This document shows, piece by piece, positions 21,984 through 31,112 of a DNA stretch of 64,000 nucleotides. Location of the stretch: contig JARBJD010000179.1 of the NCBI GenBank assembly GCA_033064195.1, positions 62,001 through 126,000 of the forward strand, given 5' to 3'. Made by a program: the position numbers and the translations under genes. Source of the DNA: Blattamonas nauphoetae. Its lineage: Eukaryota; Preaxostyla; Oxymonadida. The notes below the pieces were generated by a model that saw only the letters and a list, made by a program, of their open reading frames with translations, made no database searches and had not been told where the DNA came from. Numbering within the stretch: position 1 is the stretch's first letter; every line of letters starts with the position of its first letter.

Positions 21984-23675
21984 CCAGGCATTTGAGTGGT
22001 GGGATCAAAACAGGTAAAACTGGGATCAATTGATCCCAGTCCCCATTTTTTGACTGACATCACTTTCTTAAATAGGAGTTTCGAGATTTTCCTCATTCAA
22101 TTTCAAACTCGATATTCCTCTTTCTCACAAAGACCTGTCTTTTGCTGATTTTCGAGTCTTTTAACCGAAATCATGATTCTCAAGGAGAATGGTGTTGAGA
22201 ACAGGAGTTCACAAGAGAAGAAGAGTGAAGAAAAGTCAAGGGAAGTGACCGATTTGTCTTCTCCACACAATTCAAAGTCACATGCACACACAGCTCGACG
22301 AACTCTTCAATTGGCTTCTGATTCGTCCTATTCTTCTCGTTCCACATTCTTCTCAACTAGTCGATCACACACACAACCGAATCAACAAATCCACTCTCTC
22401 CTCTCACAGATCGCCCACACTAACTCCAAACACTTTCTCGTTCTAGCTCTCCATCGCCAGCATCTCCTCACTCGCCAACGGATCGTCCGGCAGCCCCACC
22501 TCAGCCAGAAGAACATCTTAGACTTGCTTTCGAACTCAGCGCAGATTCTGTCATAGATACTTGTTGTGATGCTGCAATATGGAAGAAAGGACCAATTGTA
22601 AGCATTGACACTTTTTCCCGCGTTGAGTGCACTGGGCTCGCAAAAAACACCGATCATGGCAATTCCTCGCTCGCTTGGAAAAATGCTTGAGAGGCGACAG
22701 ATTTTGGAGCGGCACCGGATCTTCATGCTTTCAGAAGAATACCCAGAATACAAACGAGAGACAGGCAGATCGGGGAAGACCATTCTCCACACTCGACTGA
22801 CCGTTAGGAAATCGCGAGGGAGTAGAGGAAAAAGAATATCAGAATAGACTTTAGATGATGCAGAGGAAGACATACTATTTGCAGCATCAAATTCAAACCG
22901 AACAGATGAAGTCCCATCGCATCTTGGGAAGGATGGAAAAAAACAATCCCAAAACTGACCTTCCCGAAGTTGAACTACACGATGCCACGGTTGTCCGTCC
23001 TCTCTCGACCGCCCCTGCCTTCTCCTCCCAAAACCAACCGCTAATCACAATACTGAGATCTCGATTCGTCACAAACAAAACCGCGCCTCGCCGCCCCCTC
23101 GTCCTCCCCGTTCTCCTCACTCACTCCCCACCACTCGGCCACCGACCCCTTCCGCGCTGTGCTCTCGTCACTGTTCGTATTCCTCTGCTCTGCGACGGTT
23201 CTGACGGCGTCGATCCAAGCGGCGTTGAACATCCACGAAGCGGGCATCGCTCGGCTGTTCTCGCTTTCAATTTTACAAACTCGCACTCCCTATTCGCCAT
23301 CCCCATCTCCCAGAATCGAGCTCATTCCTTCCGAAGCAGTTCATCCGGTCTAAACCATAAATTTGGATTTCACTCTCATCTCAATTGTTTTGGATATATC
23401 ATCAATTTTATGTGCAAATCCAATAATTATTCACTGTTTATTCTTCGGATGACATTCAGAAACTCGGACATTTACATCATATACGCCATAATTGTGAGTC
23501 ACAAAAAGACTCATGGTATTGTTCGATCTAATGAACATTTTCATTTCATCTCGGTTTTATATTCAGTTATCATATATTTCAAGAAGGAAAATAGTGAAAA
23601 GAAACGAAATGGTATTGCAGAAATGAACTGGGATCAGATCCGACTGGGATCACTGGGATCAAATCAGAAGCCTGG
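21984..23675. mobile_element. 1,692-bp CCAGGC-family element carrying host-like coding sequence
   Basis: The ends match the 523-bp elements: CCAGGCATTTGAGTGG at the left, and the right end inverted as CCAGGCTTCTGATTTGATCC. The target duplication is AGATGA at 21978-21983 and 23676-23681. A perfect palindrome built on GGGATCAATTGATCCC sits just inside the left end. The core shows no transposase. It holds a 127-codon plus-strand frame at 22173-22556 and further coding-like stretches to about 23353, among them FLCSATVLTASIQAALNIHE. This suggests captured exons bounded by the terminal parts of the short element, a Pack-type structure. Confidence 0.8.
22173..22556 (+). CDS. 127-aa hypothetical protein inside the 1.69-kb element
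   Basis: Starts MILKENGVENRSSQEKKSEE, is Ser/His/Gln-rich and has no recognisable domain. It is the cleanest plus-strand frame in the core of the element. It may be the first exon of a captured gene whose later exons lie at about 22860-23353, but I could not place splice sites that join them. It may equally be non-coding. Confidence 0.3.
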   Translation: MILKENGVENRSSQEKKSEEKSREVTDLSSPHNSKSHAHTARRTLQLASDSSYSSRSTFFSTSRSHTQPNQQIHSLLSQIAHTNSKHFLVLALHRQHLLTRQRIVRQPHLSQKNILDLLSNSAQILS

Positions 23676-24026
23676 AGATGACAGTAGAGTGAGAATGCTC
23701 GCAATAAAACCAGAGGGCGATCTGTTCGAAGTTGGAACGAGATGGATGACGAGTTTGATTGCCAGTTCGTGTTGGTCCGATTTTGGTTCGAGACTCTTCA
23801 AAAAACGGTTTGCTCTGTCTTGGAGGGTGTTGTCAAATGGATACTCAGCTTTCACGAGGGCAACAATGGAATTGTAAATCGATGATTTGACTTCGAATGA
23901 CAATTCTGAGTACTCGTCGAAATTTAGGAAAGGTTCACGTTCTGTGACGAGTATTCGATTGGCAGAGGGAGCATGATATTGAGTAGTTATTTCATCATGA
24001 GATTGACAAAATCTGTTGTCTTCCAT

Positions 24027-24289
24027 AAGGAATCAATGTAGATCATGCCCATCAAAGTCATCTTTCCTTCGAAACAATCAACAAAATTCATCATCCAGAT
24101 TCCAGATCATTCCACAGAGGACGATTTCTGGAGAAAATCATTGAACTCGATATGAAGTGATAAGATAGATCGATCCTTCGACTGACGTCCCATCAAACCA
24201 ACTTTAATTTAGGCGGAAGGGTATTTTCAGATATCTTCCGAATCGTGTGTTCCATTACCCCTGATTATCCTTCTTCCTGTCCACTAGCT
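24027..24289. other. Divergent intergenic region: family paralog 2 / legumain
   Basis: The two genes start on opposite strands about 260 bp apart, so this region must hold both promoters. No TATA-like or other motif stands out. The frame of the legumain gene is open a little upstream of its ATG (from 24245), but only through non-ATG codons. Confidence 0.5.
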
Positions 24290-25555
24290 ATGACTCTTAT
24301 TCTTTGCGGACTTTTCGTTCTCTCGTCGTGTGAGAACTGGGCCGTTTTGGTTGCCGGTTCAAATGAATGGTCAAATTACCGTCACCAAAGCGATTGCTTC
24401 CGCAACTGGCAAATTCTGAAAAAGAACAACTTCAAAATGGAGAACGTGATCACAATGTGCTACGACGACATTGCTCACAACCCCCGCAATCCCTTCCCTG
24501 GCCAAATGTTCAACTACCCGAATGGCCCGAATGTGTACATCGGAACAGAAAACATCGACTATACTGGTCGTGATGTCACCGCCGAGAAGTTCTATGCTGT
24601 GCTCAAGGGCGATCGCGCAAAGGCTGGCGGGAAGGTTCTCGAAACCACGGAGAACGACAACATCTTCATCCACTACAACGACCATGACACGTCCGGCCTC
24701 CTTTTGTTCCCAACAGGAGGGTGTGCATATGCGAAGGATCTGAATGCGGTCCTCGATTACATGACCGCCCACAAAAGATACAAACGCATCTTGTTTTACA
24801 TCGAGGCGTGCTACTCCGGCACCATGTTTGACAAGATCCTGAAGAACAACACCAATATTTATGCTGTCACTGCCGCCAACACGCAGGAGTCGAGCTACGC
24901 GGTGTTTTGCGGGATCCCAAAATACGGGGGCACGTGCTTGTCCAACGAGTTCTCGCAACACTGGATGAACATTTCCGAAGCTGTGGACCTGAAGTCGTAC
25001 TCCGTTCAGCGACAATTCGAAACGGCGCGATCGCAGACGACGGGAAGCCATGTGATGGAATATGGAGATCGCAGCTTGAAATCCCTTCCCCTTTCTGAAT
25101 TCCAAGCAGGAACCGACGAGAAATCGTTCCTCCCGCCCGATCTGCAGGAATATGTGGACTTGATGAAACCGTCGTCGGATCTAGGAATTTCAGTCCCACA
25201 ACCTGAAGCTCACATCTTCTCCCTCCAATCGATGGCCGAGAACGACCCCTTCAGCCCCGTCGCCCAAGAATACCACGAGCAGTACCAACTCAAGCTTGCG
25301 GAATCCCGCCGCTCCGACACTCTCGCCGCGTCCTTCCAAATGACTGTTCAGGATGCCCTCAGCCGCTCCGTCAGCCCCGATGATTCTGACCTGTACAGAT
25401 GGGCAATTGAGACGTACGAAGAGAAGTGTGGACGTCTGAATGAGTTCAGCCTTTGGAGCAACACTGCCGTGCTTGCCCAAGCTGTCCAAGACGGGAAACT
25501 CAACGATGCGAAATCTCGTCGCCAGTACGTCGCTCTGCTCAAGAGGATTTGCTAG
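24290..25555 (+). CDS. Legumain-type cysteine endopeptidase (family C13)
   Basis: A 421-aa protein, intronless. I chose the ATG at 24290 because it gives a clean signal peptide (MTLILCGLFVLSSC) directly before the family start ENWAVLVAGSNEWSNYRHQSD. The catalytic pair is visible: His132 in HYNDHDTSGLLLFP and Cys174 in IEACYSGTMF, 42 residues apart as in animal and plant legumains. The Gly that normally follows the His is Asp here. Legumains cleave after Asn (sometimes Asp) in lysosomes or vacuoles. The C-terminal third (about 300-421), with a Cys pair near residues 394 and 421, corresponds to the inhibitory/stabilisation region. No GPI-transamidase-type transmembrane tail is present, which argues against GPI8. 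The gene is whole and keeps GC-rich codon use, unlike its broken neighbours. Confidence 0.93.
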   Translation: MTLILCGLFVLSSCENWAVLVAGSNEWSNYRHQSDCFRNWQILKKNNFKMENVITMCYDDIAHNPRNPFPGQMFNYPNGPNVYIGTENIDYTGRDVTAEKFYAVLKGDRAKAGGKVLETTENDNIFIHYNDHDTSGLLLFPTGGCAYAKDLNAVLDYMTAHKRYKRILFYIEACYSGTMFDKILKNNTNIYAVTAANTQESSYAVFCGIPKYGGTCLSNEFSQHWMNISEAVDLKSYSVQRQFETARSQTTGSHVMEYGDRSLKSLPLSEFQAGTDEKSFLPPDLQEYVDLMKPSSDLGISVPQPEAHIFSLQSMAENDPFSPVAQEYHEQYQLKLAESRRSDTLAASFQMTVQDALSRSVSPDDSDLYRWAIETYEEKCGRLNEFSLWSNTAVLAQAVQDGKLNDAKSRRQYVALLKRIC

Positions 25556-26210
25556 ACACTCTCTCCTCCCTCCTTTCGTGTCTCTCGAGTGTTTTTCTCC
25601 TTTCTGTTCATTGAAGTTCTTGTAACTTCCATATCGGTTGAGTTTCTCTCTTTCTCTCCTTTCAAACAACGACTTCATTGAAAGTTTGATATTTTGCACC
25701 GATCAGCCCATAATTAAATAGATTTGTTCGTCCCATTGATTGAAGATCATTTTGTCTGCCTCACATTATTTATCCTGGTCCGAGCATAGATATCAACTCA
25801 ACCGACGGTGTCCTTCATGTTTTCCTCATTGTCACATGATTCCTCAGAATACTTCATATTGGCGAACTGGAATCCCAATGATCCATTCACGCCTAAATCT
25901 GCTTCAGAACTCTTCAACTCTCTTGTTACAATGATCGAAAATGACTTCCCCTTTGACGAGGAGCTTCTTAAACAAACAACAACGTTCTTTTCTTTGATCA
26001 CTGTGGATATCACCAACAACTTTTCCCCGATGATAGTACCCGGACAAACCCGTTAGAGCGGATAAACCCGTTAAAGCGATCGACATTAATGCACCTGTGT
26101 CAATTCTTCTCCCTGCTAAACCTTCCACTCCACGTGCTTGTTTCTCTGAATCATTCTTGAAGACTACAATCATCTTTCAAATAAAGAAAATGAAATGGAA
26201 GGGGTCAGAT

Positions 26211-27545
26211 CTAGTCGAAGTTTGTTCTGAGCTTTATTGGTCTCTTCCCTGGTGCGCGAGAGATTATTCTGTGTGCTTCGAGCTCGTTCTCTTCATCGTC
26301 CCTTGAACTATGTCGTCGTTTGTGTTTCTGGATGTGCTGCGCTCCTTCCTCCAGTTCGGCATCGCTTTCATCCGATTCTTCCATTGTTTGCATCAGCTCC
26401 TCACCACTGAGTAATTGCTTGATGGAAAAAACAACATCCATTGGGTCTCCTGAATAATCATCATCCCAAACATCGACGCCATTGTCTCTCCTGTTTGCTG
26501 GAAGACGTTCATTGATGTGTCTCCTCCAAGCTTCTTGGACGGATTGGTTGCCTAAAACCTTACACGAGAGGGAGAATCCACCAGTTTCAATTGGAGGAGC
26601 CCCTTCTGGCAGTGGAGTCAGAATGAGATTGCTATCGAAGGGTTCGATCCCAGTATCTCGGAACGATTTTTGTACAGTCTCCTTGATCAAAGCTCGCTGT
26701 ACTTTCCCTTCGAGTTTTGAAAGCCAGGGGATCAGAGCTGTGTCGCGAAGTGACTTGGATGGGAACGGTGGCATCGTTTTCATCTCTGTTTTAAAATTTG
26801 CATTAGAATACAAGTCGTTTGGTTGGAGGAAGCTACTAGTGTTAGCGGGGAGGCAGAGCACGTCGAGCCCTTGCAAGGCAACATCCCGCCACAAATCTGG
26901 AATCCGACGACTGGAGTGACCGTCCAAAATAAGTAGGGCCCTTGATTCTTCAGAGATACCTTTATCTTTCTTTCTTTGTGCGATATCGGAAAGGAGATGG
27001 TCTTTGATGATATCACCGAAGATTTCTTTGTTCATCCAGCCGCGATCAGATATGTGCAGCTTAAAATGAACAGGGAGATAATTCTGGAGGGCTTCGCAAT
27101 AATGTCGATCAGGAAGTATGATATGGGTCGTGAAAGTCTCCCCATCCGCACAAGTGATGAAGAAGAGTGTGCAGGAGAAAATCTTGTGCACTGGGTTGAC
27201 GAAGGTCTTCTTGAGAGATTTCAACCCGATTCTGAACGCTGTAATATTCTCTGTCGTGAGTAAGCTCGTTTCGTCAGCATTGAATATTAGAGATGGGCTG
27301 TAATCATGTTGTCGTTTGAGTTGAGCAAGCTGTTCAAAGAAAGGTCGGACATGAGCTCTCGATTTTGCTCGCCGTCTCGCCTCTTCCATCGGTTCTGGTC
27401 TCTTGGCATGAAGATTAGGAAACTGTTTGTACCATTTTCTGGCCCAGTCAGAGCTCGGTTTGTGCAAGTTTGTGGCTTTCAGACATGTGCGAGCCTGAGC
27501 AATGACCAATGCCTTCAAGACTGTGAAATTGGAATTGAATCTCAT
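26211..27545 (-). CDS. pogo-like DDE transposase, catalytic part
   Basis: 444 aa. Three acidic residues fit the DDE_1 fold of the pogo/Tc5/jerky group: Asp91 in LIFNADETSLL, Asp208 in ALLILDGHSSR and Asp244 in FLQPNDLYSNANFK, the last two 35 apart. Around 40-80 lies the end of the CENP-B-like DNA-binding region (WARKWYKQFPNLHAKRPEPM). The C-terminal 60 residues are acidic then basic (a likely nuclear signal, HKRRHSSRDDE). The frame is intact. Its ATG overlaps the stop of the upstream frame as ATGA, so the two could be translated as neighbours, or one base has been lost between the helix-turn-helix part and the catalytic part. Confidence 0.88.
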   Translation of the reverse strand: MRFNSNFTVLKALVIAQARTCLKATNLHKPSSDWARKWYKQFPNLHAKRPEPMEEARRRAKSRAHVRPFFEQLAQLKRQHDYSPSLIFNADETSLLTTENITAFRIGLKSLKKTFVNPVHKIFSCTLFFITCADGETFTTHIILPDRHYCEALQNYLPVHFKLHISDRGWMNKEIFGDIIKDHLLSDIAQRKKDKGISEESRALLILDGHSSRRIPDLWRDVALQGLDVLCLPANTSSFLQPNDLYSNANFKTEMKTMPPFPSKSLRDTALIPWLSKLEGKVQRALIKETVQKSFRDTGIEPFDSNLILTPLPEGAPPIETGGFSLSCKVLGNQSVQEAWRRHINERLPANRRDNGVDVWDDDYSGDPMDVVFSIKQLLSGEELMQTMEESDESDAELEEGAQHIQKHKRRHSSRDDEENELEAHRIISRAPGKRPIKLRTNFD

Positions 27546-27877
27546 ACCATCTCGGAGATATCTTGATAGGTTGGGTTGTACCCAGAATCAATCAACTCCA
27601 TCATTTCGCGATGCAGTCTGTCATTTTCGTCCCCAATCAGAAAAGAAGGTCGACCTTGTCTTTGGATCGGTCTTCCGACGAGTATCCTGTTCCTTGCTCT
27701 CCGCTTTTGTCCATCAGTCAGTGTATCCTCTGCCTCCAATGTGATGTCCTTGATATTGATTATCTCACCATCATCAAGAGTCACTGTGGTTGGAGCATTC
27801 GCCTTTCGGGTTCTCCTGTGTGGCTGCAACAGGAATGCAAGTATTTCTGGCGTCTGCTGCTCCGCGGTTTCCTCCAT
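27542..27877 (-). CDS. pogo-like transposase, N-terminal DNA-binding part
   Basis: 111 aa. It contains GRPSFLIGDENDRLHREMME and SGYNPTYQDISEM, which fits the first helix-turn-helix (psq/CENP-B N-terminal type) of pogo transposases, preceded by a basic stretch. In relatives this region and the catalytic domain form one protein. Here the frame ends in TGA overlapping the ATG of the catalytic frame, a shift of one base. I could not find GT-AG boundaries that would splice the two frames together. Confidence 0.65.
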   Translation of the reverse strand: MEETAEQQTPEILAFLLQPHRRTRKANAPTTVTLDDGEIINIKDITLEAEDTLTDGQKRRARNRILVGRPIQRQGRPSFLIGDENDRLHREMMELIDSGYNPTYQDISEMV

Positions 27878-29131
27878 TCAAAAGTCCCATACCTGTTCAA
27901 CAAAGTCAGAACGAAGTCACCTCACATTCCAGAATTCACCCTGACATTTACTTACGACGTTGACAGATCAGTTCTCAGAAGGGGAGGAGAAAGATGAAGT
28001 GGATGTTACGAAACGGGTTTATCGGAGATACCGGGTTTGTCCGGGTACTATGATTTGATTCACGCTTTTGGACAAAACTCACCACACCCCGCTGCAATGT
28101 TTGTGAATTCGGTGACTGTCCTTTTATCTTCGCCCCATCCTTCGATCTTCAGGGACACTCTGTCTTTCGTTGCTGTCACTGTCTTGATTTGTTCGCCATC
28201 GAACCGCCTCGCCCTTATCTCTTCCAACATCATTCGCAGAATCCTCTCGACGTCTCAGTTGCACGATCTTTCTGTGATTGAGGATCAGGGCATTCTGAAC
28301 GACATCATCTGCACTTTTTTTGGAGTCGTCGATCTCTTCTCAAATAGCTCCATTCAATCTCTCTCCACCACTTCCAACACCGACCCACAATCAATCCACA
28401 ATATGTTTCTGAATGAAGCGTTGATCCCAATGGAACCATCTCTTATCCAGATCAGTCGAAATCGACGCCTTTTGTTGTGGACCGGTCAATTCTATCTCAC
28501 ACTGGACTTTCTCAGCGGACTCCTTGAAGCGAGTGTCCTCCACCAACCAACGCTGGCTTTCATTTGTTCTTCTCGCATCCCAACGATCTCCCAATCACTT
28601 TTCTGCAATGTTGATGACAAAGACGCACTTAACGGCATCCTCAAAGACATTTCTCCCACCATCCACAATTGGAAAACGAAAGGAGCTGAATTTGTGTGCA
28701 GAGCGAGAACATTGTTGCGGACATTGGAGCAGGAAGGGTTCAGAGATCTTTTCGAACAAACGCTGCTTCACGACAAATTCTCGGAGAATGGACGCGATGT
28801 TCGTTTGTATTCTATCGGAATCATGAATGATTTGGGAACAAACTGTCTAAAGCCATCTTCGGTGGCACGTGACACATGAAAATGACTCTGTCTTCCACAT
28901 CACACATTTCACTCGATGACATCAGATGCTGACCCTTCAATGCTTCCCACTCGGTCTGTGTTGACACTTTGGTGTGCTCTTTTCTTCAATCTCAATTCTC
29001 GTTTCTCACTCTTTCTTTTTTGTTCGATCTCTCCTCTTCCATTTTCAGGGACTCTGTCGTTGGTGTCTTCATCTCTGCCCTTCTTTCATGCACTTTTGTT
29101 TCCATGTGTTTCTGGTTCTGGCATGTATTAC

Positions 29132-29243
29132 CCCTGTAGGTTATCGGAACCCTGTAGGTTGTGGGAACCCTGTAGGTTGCGAAAAGGAACCCTGTAGGTT
29201 GTGAAAGGAACCCTGTAGGTTGTTTTGGAACTCTGTAGGTTGT
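29132..29243. repeat. Six spaced copies of CCTGTAGGTT
   Basis: CTGTAGGTT occurs six times in 112 bp, with spacers of unequal length (about 17 to 24 bp per unit) mostly reading G(T/A)G-A-rich-GGAACC. The core is better kept than the spacers, unlike a simple slippage array. It sits between the 3' ends of convergent genes. Confidence 0.85.
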
Positions 29244-29725
29244 GACTCAACACTGTGTTCTCGACTCATCCCGCTCTTTGAAGTGCACAGGTGACCAACA
29301 TGGGATTTAAACGTCCGCCTTCGCGTCGTTTTCAATTGTTCTCTGAATTACACTCTTTTCAGCTTTCATTCCTTTCATATTCTCATTCTTTTGCCATATC
29401 ATCCTCAAAATGTTATTCAATTGTATGCTAAAATCATAACTGGTCGTGATCCTCGATCAAGACCACAACAACAAAATCATTCACCTTCAATGTTCTCCTT
29501 GAGCATGTATTGAAAGAACAACTGTCAAAAAGATGGTGTGAATCAGCTGGATGTACGAAAATGTCGTGAAAGTGATCTCTCAATCCGATCGTCACAAATC
29601 GCGATAGATCCATCACTGTGAACAAATCTGGACCTTTACATCCGCACGCTCGCTGATTTCTTGTTCATGTCATACAATGGATCGATAAGGTGAGATCTGT
29701 CCCATTGAAAGATTCTGAGGTGACA

Positions 29726-29750
29726 CTGACCGGCACTTTTGGCCGGTCAG
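29726..29750. other. Perfect 9-bp hairpin
   Basis: CTGACCGGC and its complement GCCGGTCAG flank a 7-nt loop ACTTTTG. It is GC-rich in an AT-leaning stretch. It could be part of a 3' structure or a trace of a short element; there is no direct sign of function. Confidence 0.6.
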
Positions 29751-30106
29751 CCATGCCTAGAAGACAATGGATCGAATGCTGAAAATGGAGGGATTCTCTG
29801 ATGCGATTGAGACAATGCTGCAAAGAGACCCAAACGAAAGCATCGGAGAAAGAAATGTTGGTGACACGATCTTTTTCAACAACATGTGGGGCATGAACTC
29901 TTAATATCGTTCCTAAATGTTGCCTGTTGAGTGGACCGAAGGTGCCAGGACACGACTGGACTGAAAGCATCAATTGGATCGTCTTTTTTCATTTTGTTCA
30001 TTTCATCACAATCTCACTTCATCATTCAATTTCACAATTTCATGGATCAAACGATTCATGATGCCAATACAGTGAGATGGGGTGAATGAAGAGGAAATTA
30101 GATCAA

Positions 30107-31112
30107 TCAATCGTATCGGCGGTTTATTCCGAATAATTTCACAATTGTGTATGTTTGCAGTCTCACGTTCTCTCCTTGACTTTCAGAAGTGTCATTGAAC
30201 AGCGCTTGCTCGAGTCCGTTGTGAAATCCTTCCTGTTCCAGTGTCTGAAACAGAATCTTCGCTCTGCCCACAGATTCAGCTCCATCACAATCCCACCTGC
30301 TGATGTGAGAGAACATGGACCAGACGAGGAATTGATGGAGGGAGTCGGCTTCAATTGTTGAAAAGAGTGTTTGGAAGACCATTGGGATGGGCGAAGAACA
30401 AACAAAATCCAGCGTCGGTTGGTGGAACACACTCACATCGAAGAGAGAAATAGAATACTTGCACTATTTCTTTGTATTCATTGATCCACGACAGGATGTG
30501 AGGATTGCGAGGGATCTGGACGAGAGATGGACCCATTGGGATCAAACATTTATGCAGAACGACATCTTGGATCGATTGAGCGCTGATAGCTGCGATGGAT
30601 GGGAGGGACGTCATAGTGAAGATAGAGGAGAGCCAGACGCCTGGTTGAGAAAATCTTACGATGTCAGTCAGGATACGTTTATCCTCAACCGCAGACAGAT
30701 TGAGCAAGTGAAGAGTGGAGAGAATGTTGGGAAAGAGGTTGGATGAGACTAGCATCAGTTGGTCTATTGTTGTCAGTGATGTGAACCATCGTTGGAAGAC
30801 TGTGAGTGCCTCTTTCATGATTATCGGAGACGGGGATGAGAGAAGAACTATTGTTGAATCGACAAACTCAGGGAGGCGCTCAAAGTCTGACCACCCCACA
30901 CTTTTCAGGAGTTCTTCGACGTTGACTCTGCGACGGTCGTTTCGATTGATGAAAGACAAAAGAGTGAACGCTTTCTGTTCAATCATCTCATCAAAATGGT
31001 AGTCATCTCTGACCATCGAAACAAGAGCAATGAAGGGTTTTGCAAGAGAATCAGCGGAGATCGGATCTTTCGGATTCCAATCAAAGAACGGAGAGTACCC
31101 TGGATCAATCAT
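30107..31112 (-). pseudogene. ~400-aa family paralog 4, nearly whole, one frame change
   Basis: Open from the ATG at 31112 (MIDPGYSPFFDWNPKDPISA) for about 225 codons, with the family motifs VDSTIVLLSSPSPII and ALTVFQRWFTS. After about 30440 the family match moves to another frame (SVFHQPTLDFVCSSPIPMVF, then LFQTLEQEGFHNGLEQALF) and ends at 30107. The shift falls near 30440-30460, where paralog 3 reads straight through. I found no GT-AG intron that restores the frame, so this is a small indel in the gene or an assembly error. It is the best copy in the window for reading the full family architecture. Confidence 0.7.

Larger units (their letters stand above)
21252..24026 (-). pseudogene. ~400-aa family paralog 2, split by a 1.69-kb inverted-repeat element
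   Basis: The first 117 codons run from 24026 to the insertion at 23676 and the rest from 21983 to 21252. Removing the element and one copy of the 6-bp duplication brings the two parts into one frame. The joined sequence passes through the family's LLSSPHS motif, matching paralog 3 (LLSSPHPSIF). The C-terminus keeps the family helix (LTSEGFEDTLEQMLDH). The gene therefore seems otherwise whole and was lost by a single recent insertion. Paralogs at 17837-18910, 25808-28879 and 30107-31112 define the family; its role is unknown. Confidence 0.75.
26036..28048 (-). mobile_element. 2,013-bp pogo/Tc1-mariner-type DNA transposon with TA target
   Basis: The terminal inverted repeats begin GTACCCGGACAAACCCG at both ends, perfect over 17 bp. 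A second shared block GATAAACCCGTT lies just inside, extending the repeats to about 38 bp with mismatches. TA is duplicated at 26034-26035 and 28049-28050. It encodes a DDE transposase on the minus strand (two frames, listed separately). The perfect ends suggest recent insertion. Confidence 0.9.
25808..28879 (+). pseudogene. ~400-aa family paralog 3, split by a pogo-type element
   Basis: The N-terminal part (25808-26035) has the family start (ANWNPNDPFTPKSASELF, then FPFDEELLKQ). The larger C-terminal part resumes at 28049 with LIHAFGQNSPHPAAMFVNSV, then LLSSPHPSIF and RTLEQEGFRDLFEQTL, ending at 28879. A 2,013-bp element lies between, flanked by TA. Unlike paralog 2, removing the element leaves the two halves in different frames, so at least one further small change has occurred near the junction. 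Function unknown; helix-rich, possibly ARM/HEAT-like (inference). Confidence 0.75.
28880..30106. other. Intergenic between family paralogs 3 and 4
   Basis: No supported gene. Frames of 93 and 102 codons (28916-29197 plus, 29665-29973 minus) show no domain, and the first is partly made by a short repeat. The region holds that repeat (29132-29243) and a strong hairpin (29726-29750), listed separately. The genes on either side converge, so both 3' ends lie here. Confidence 0.5.

Noticed and set aside
22855-23877. 340-codon plus-strand frame
   Set aside because: It runs across the right end of the mobile element and into the antisense of family paralog 2, so it cannot be one natural protein. A part may be captured coding sequence.
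24371-25105. 244-codon minus-strand frame
   Set aside because: Shadow of the legumain gene, which has clear family motifs on the other strand.
27500-27560. 27-nt intron joining the two transposase frames (GTATGAG...TTTCACAG)
   Set aside because: Its length is a multiple of three, and splicing leads straight into a stop instead of the catalytic frame.
29132-29243. CRISPR-like spaced repeats
   Set aside because: The repeat core is only 9-10 bp, spacers are short, similar and unequal, and the genome is eukaryotic in style.
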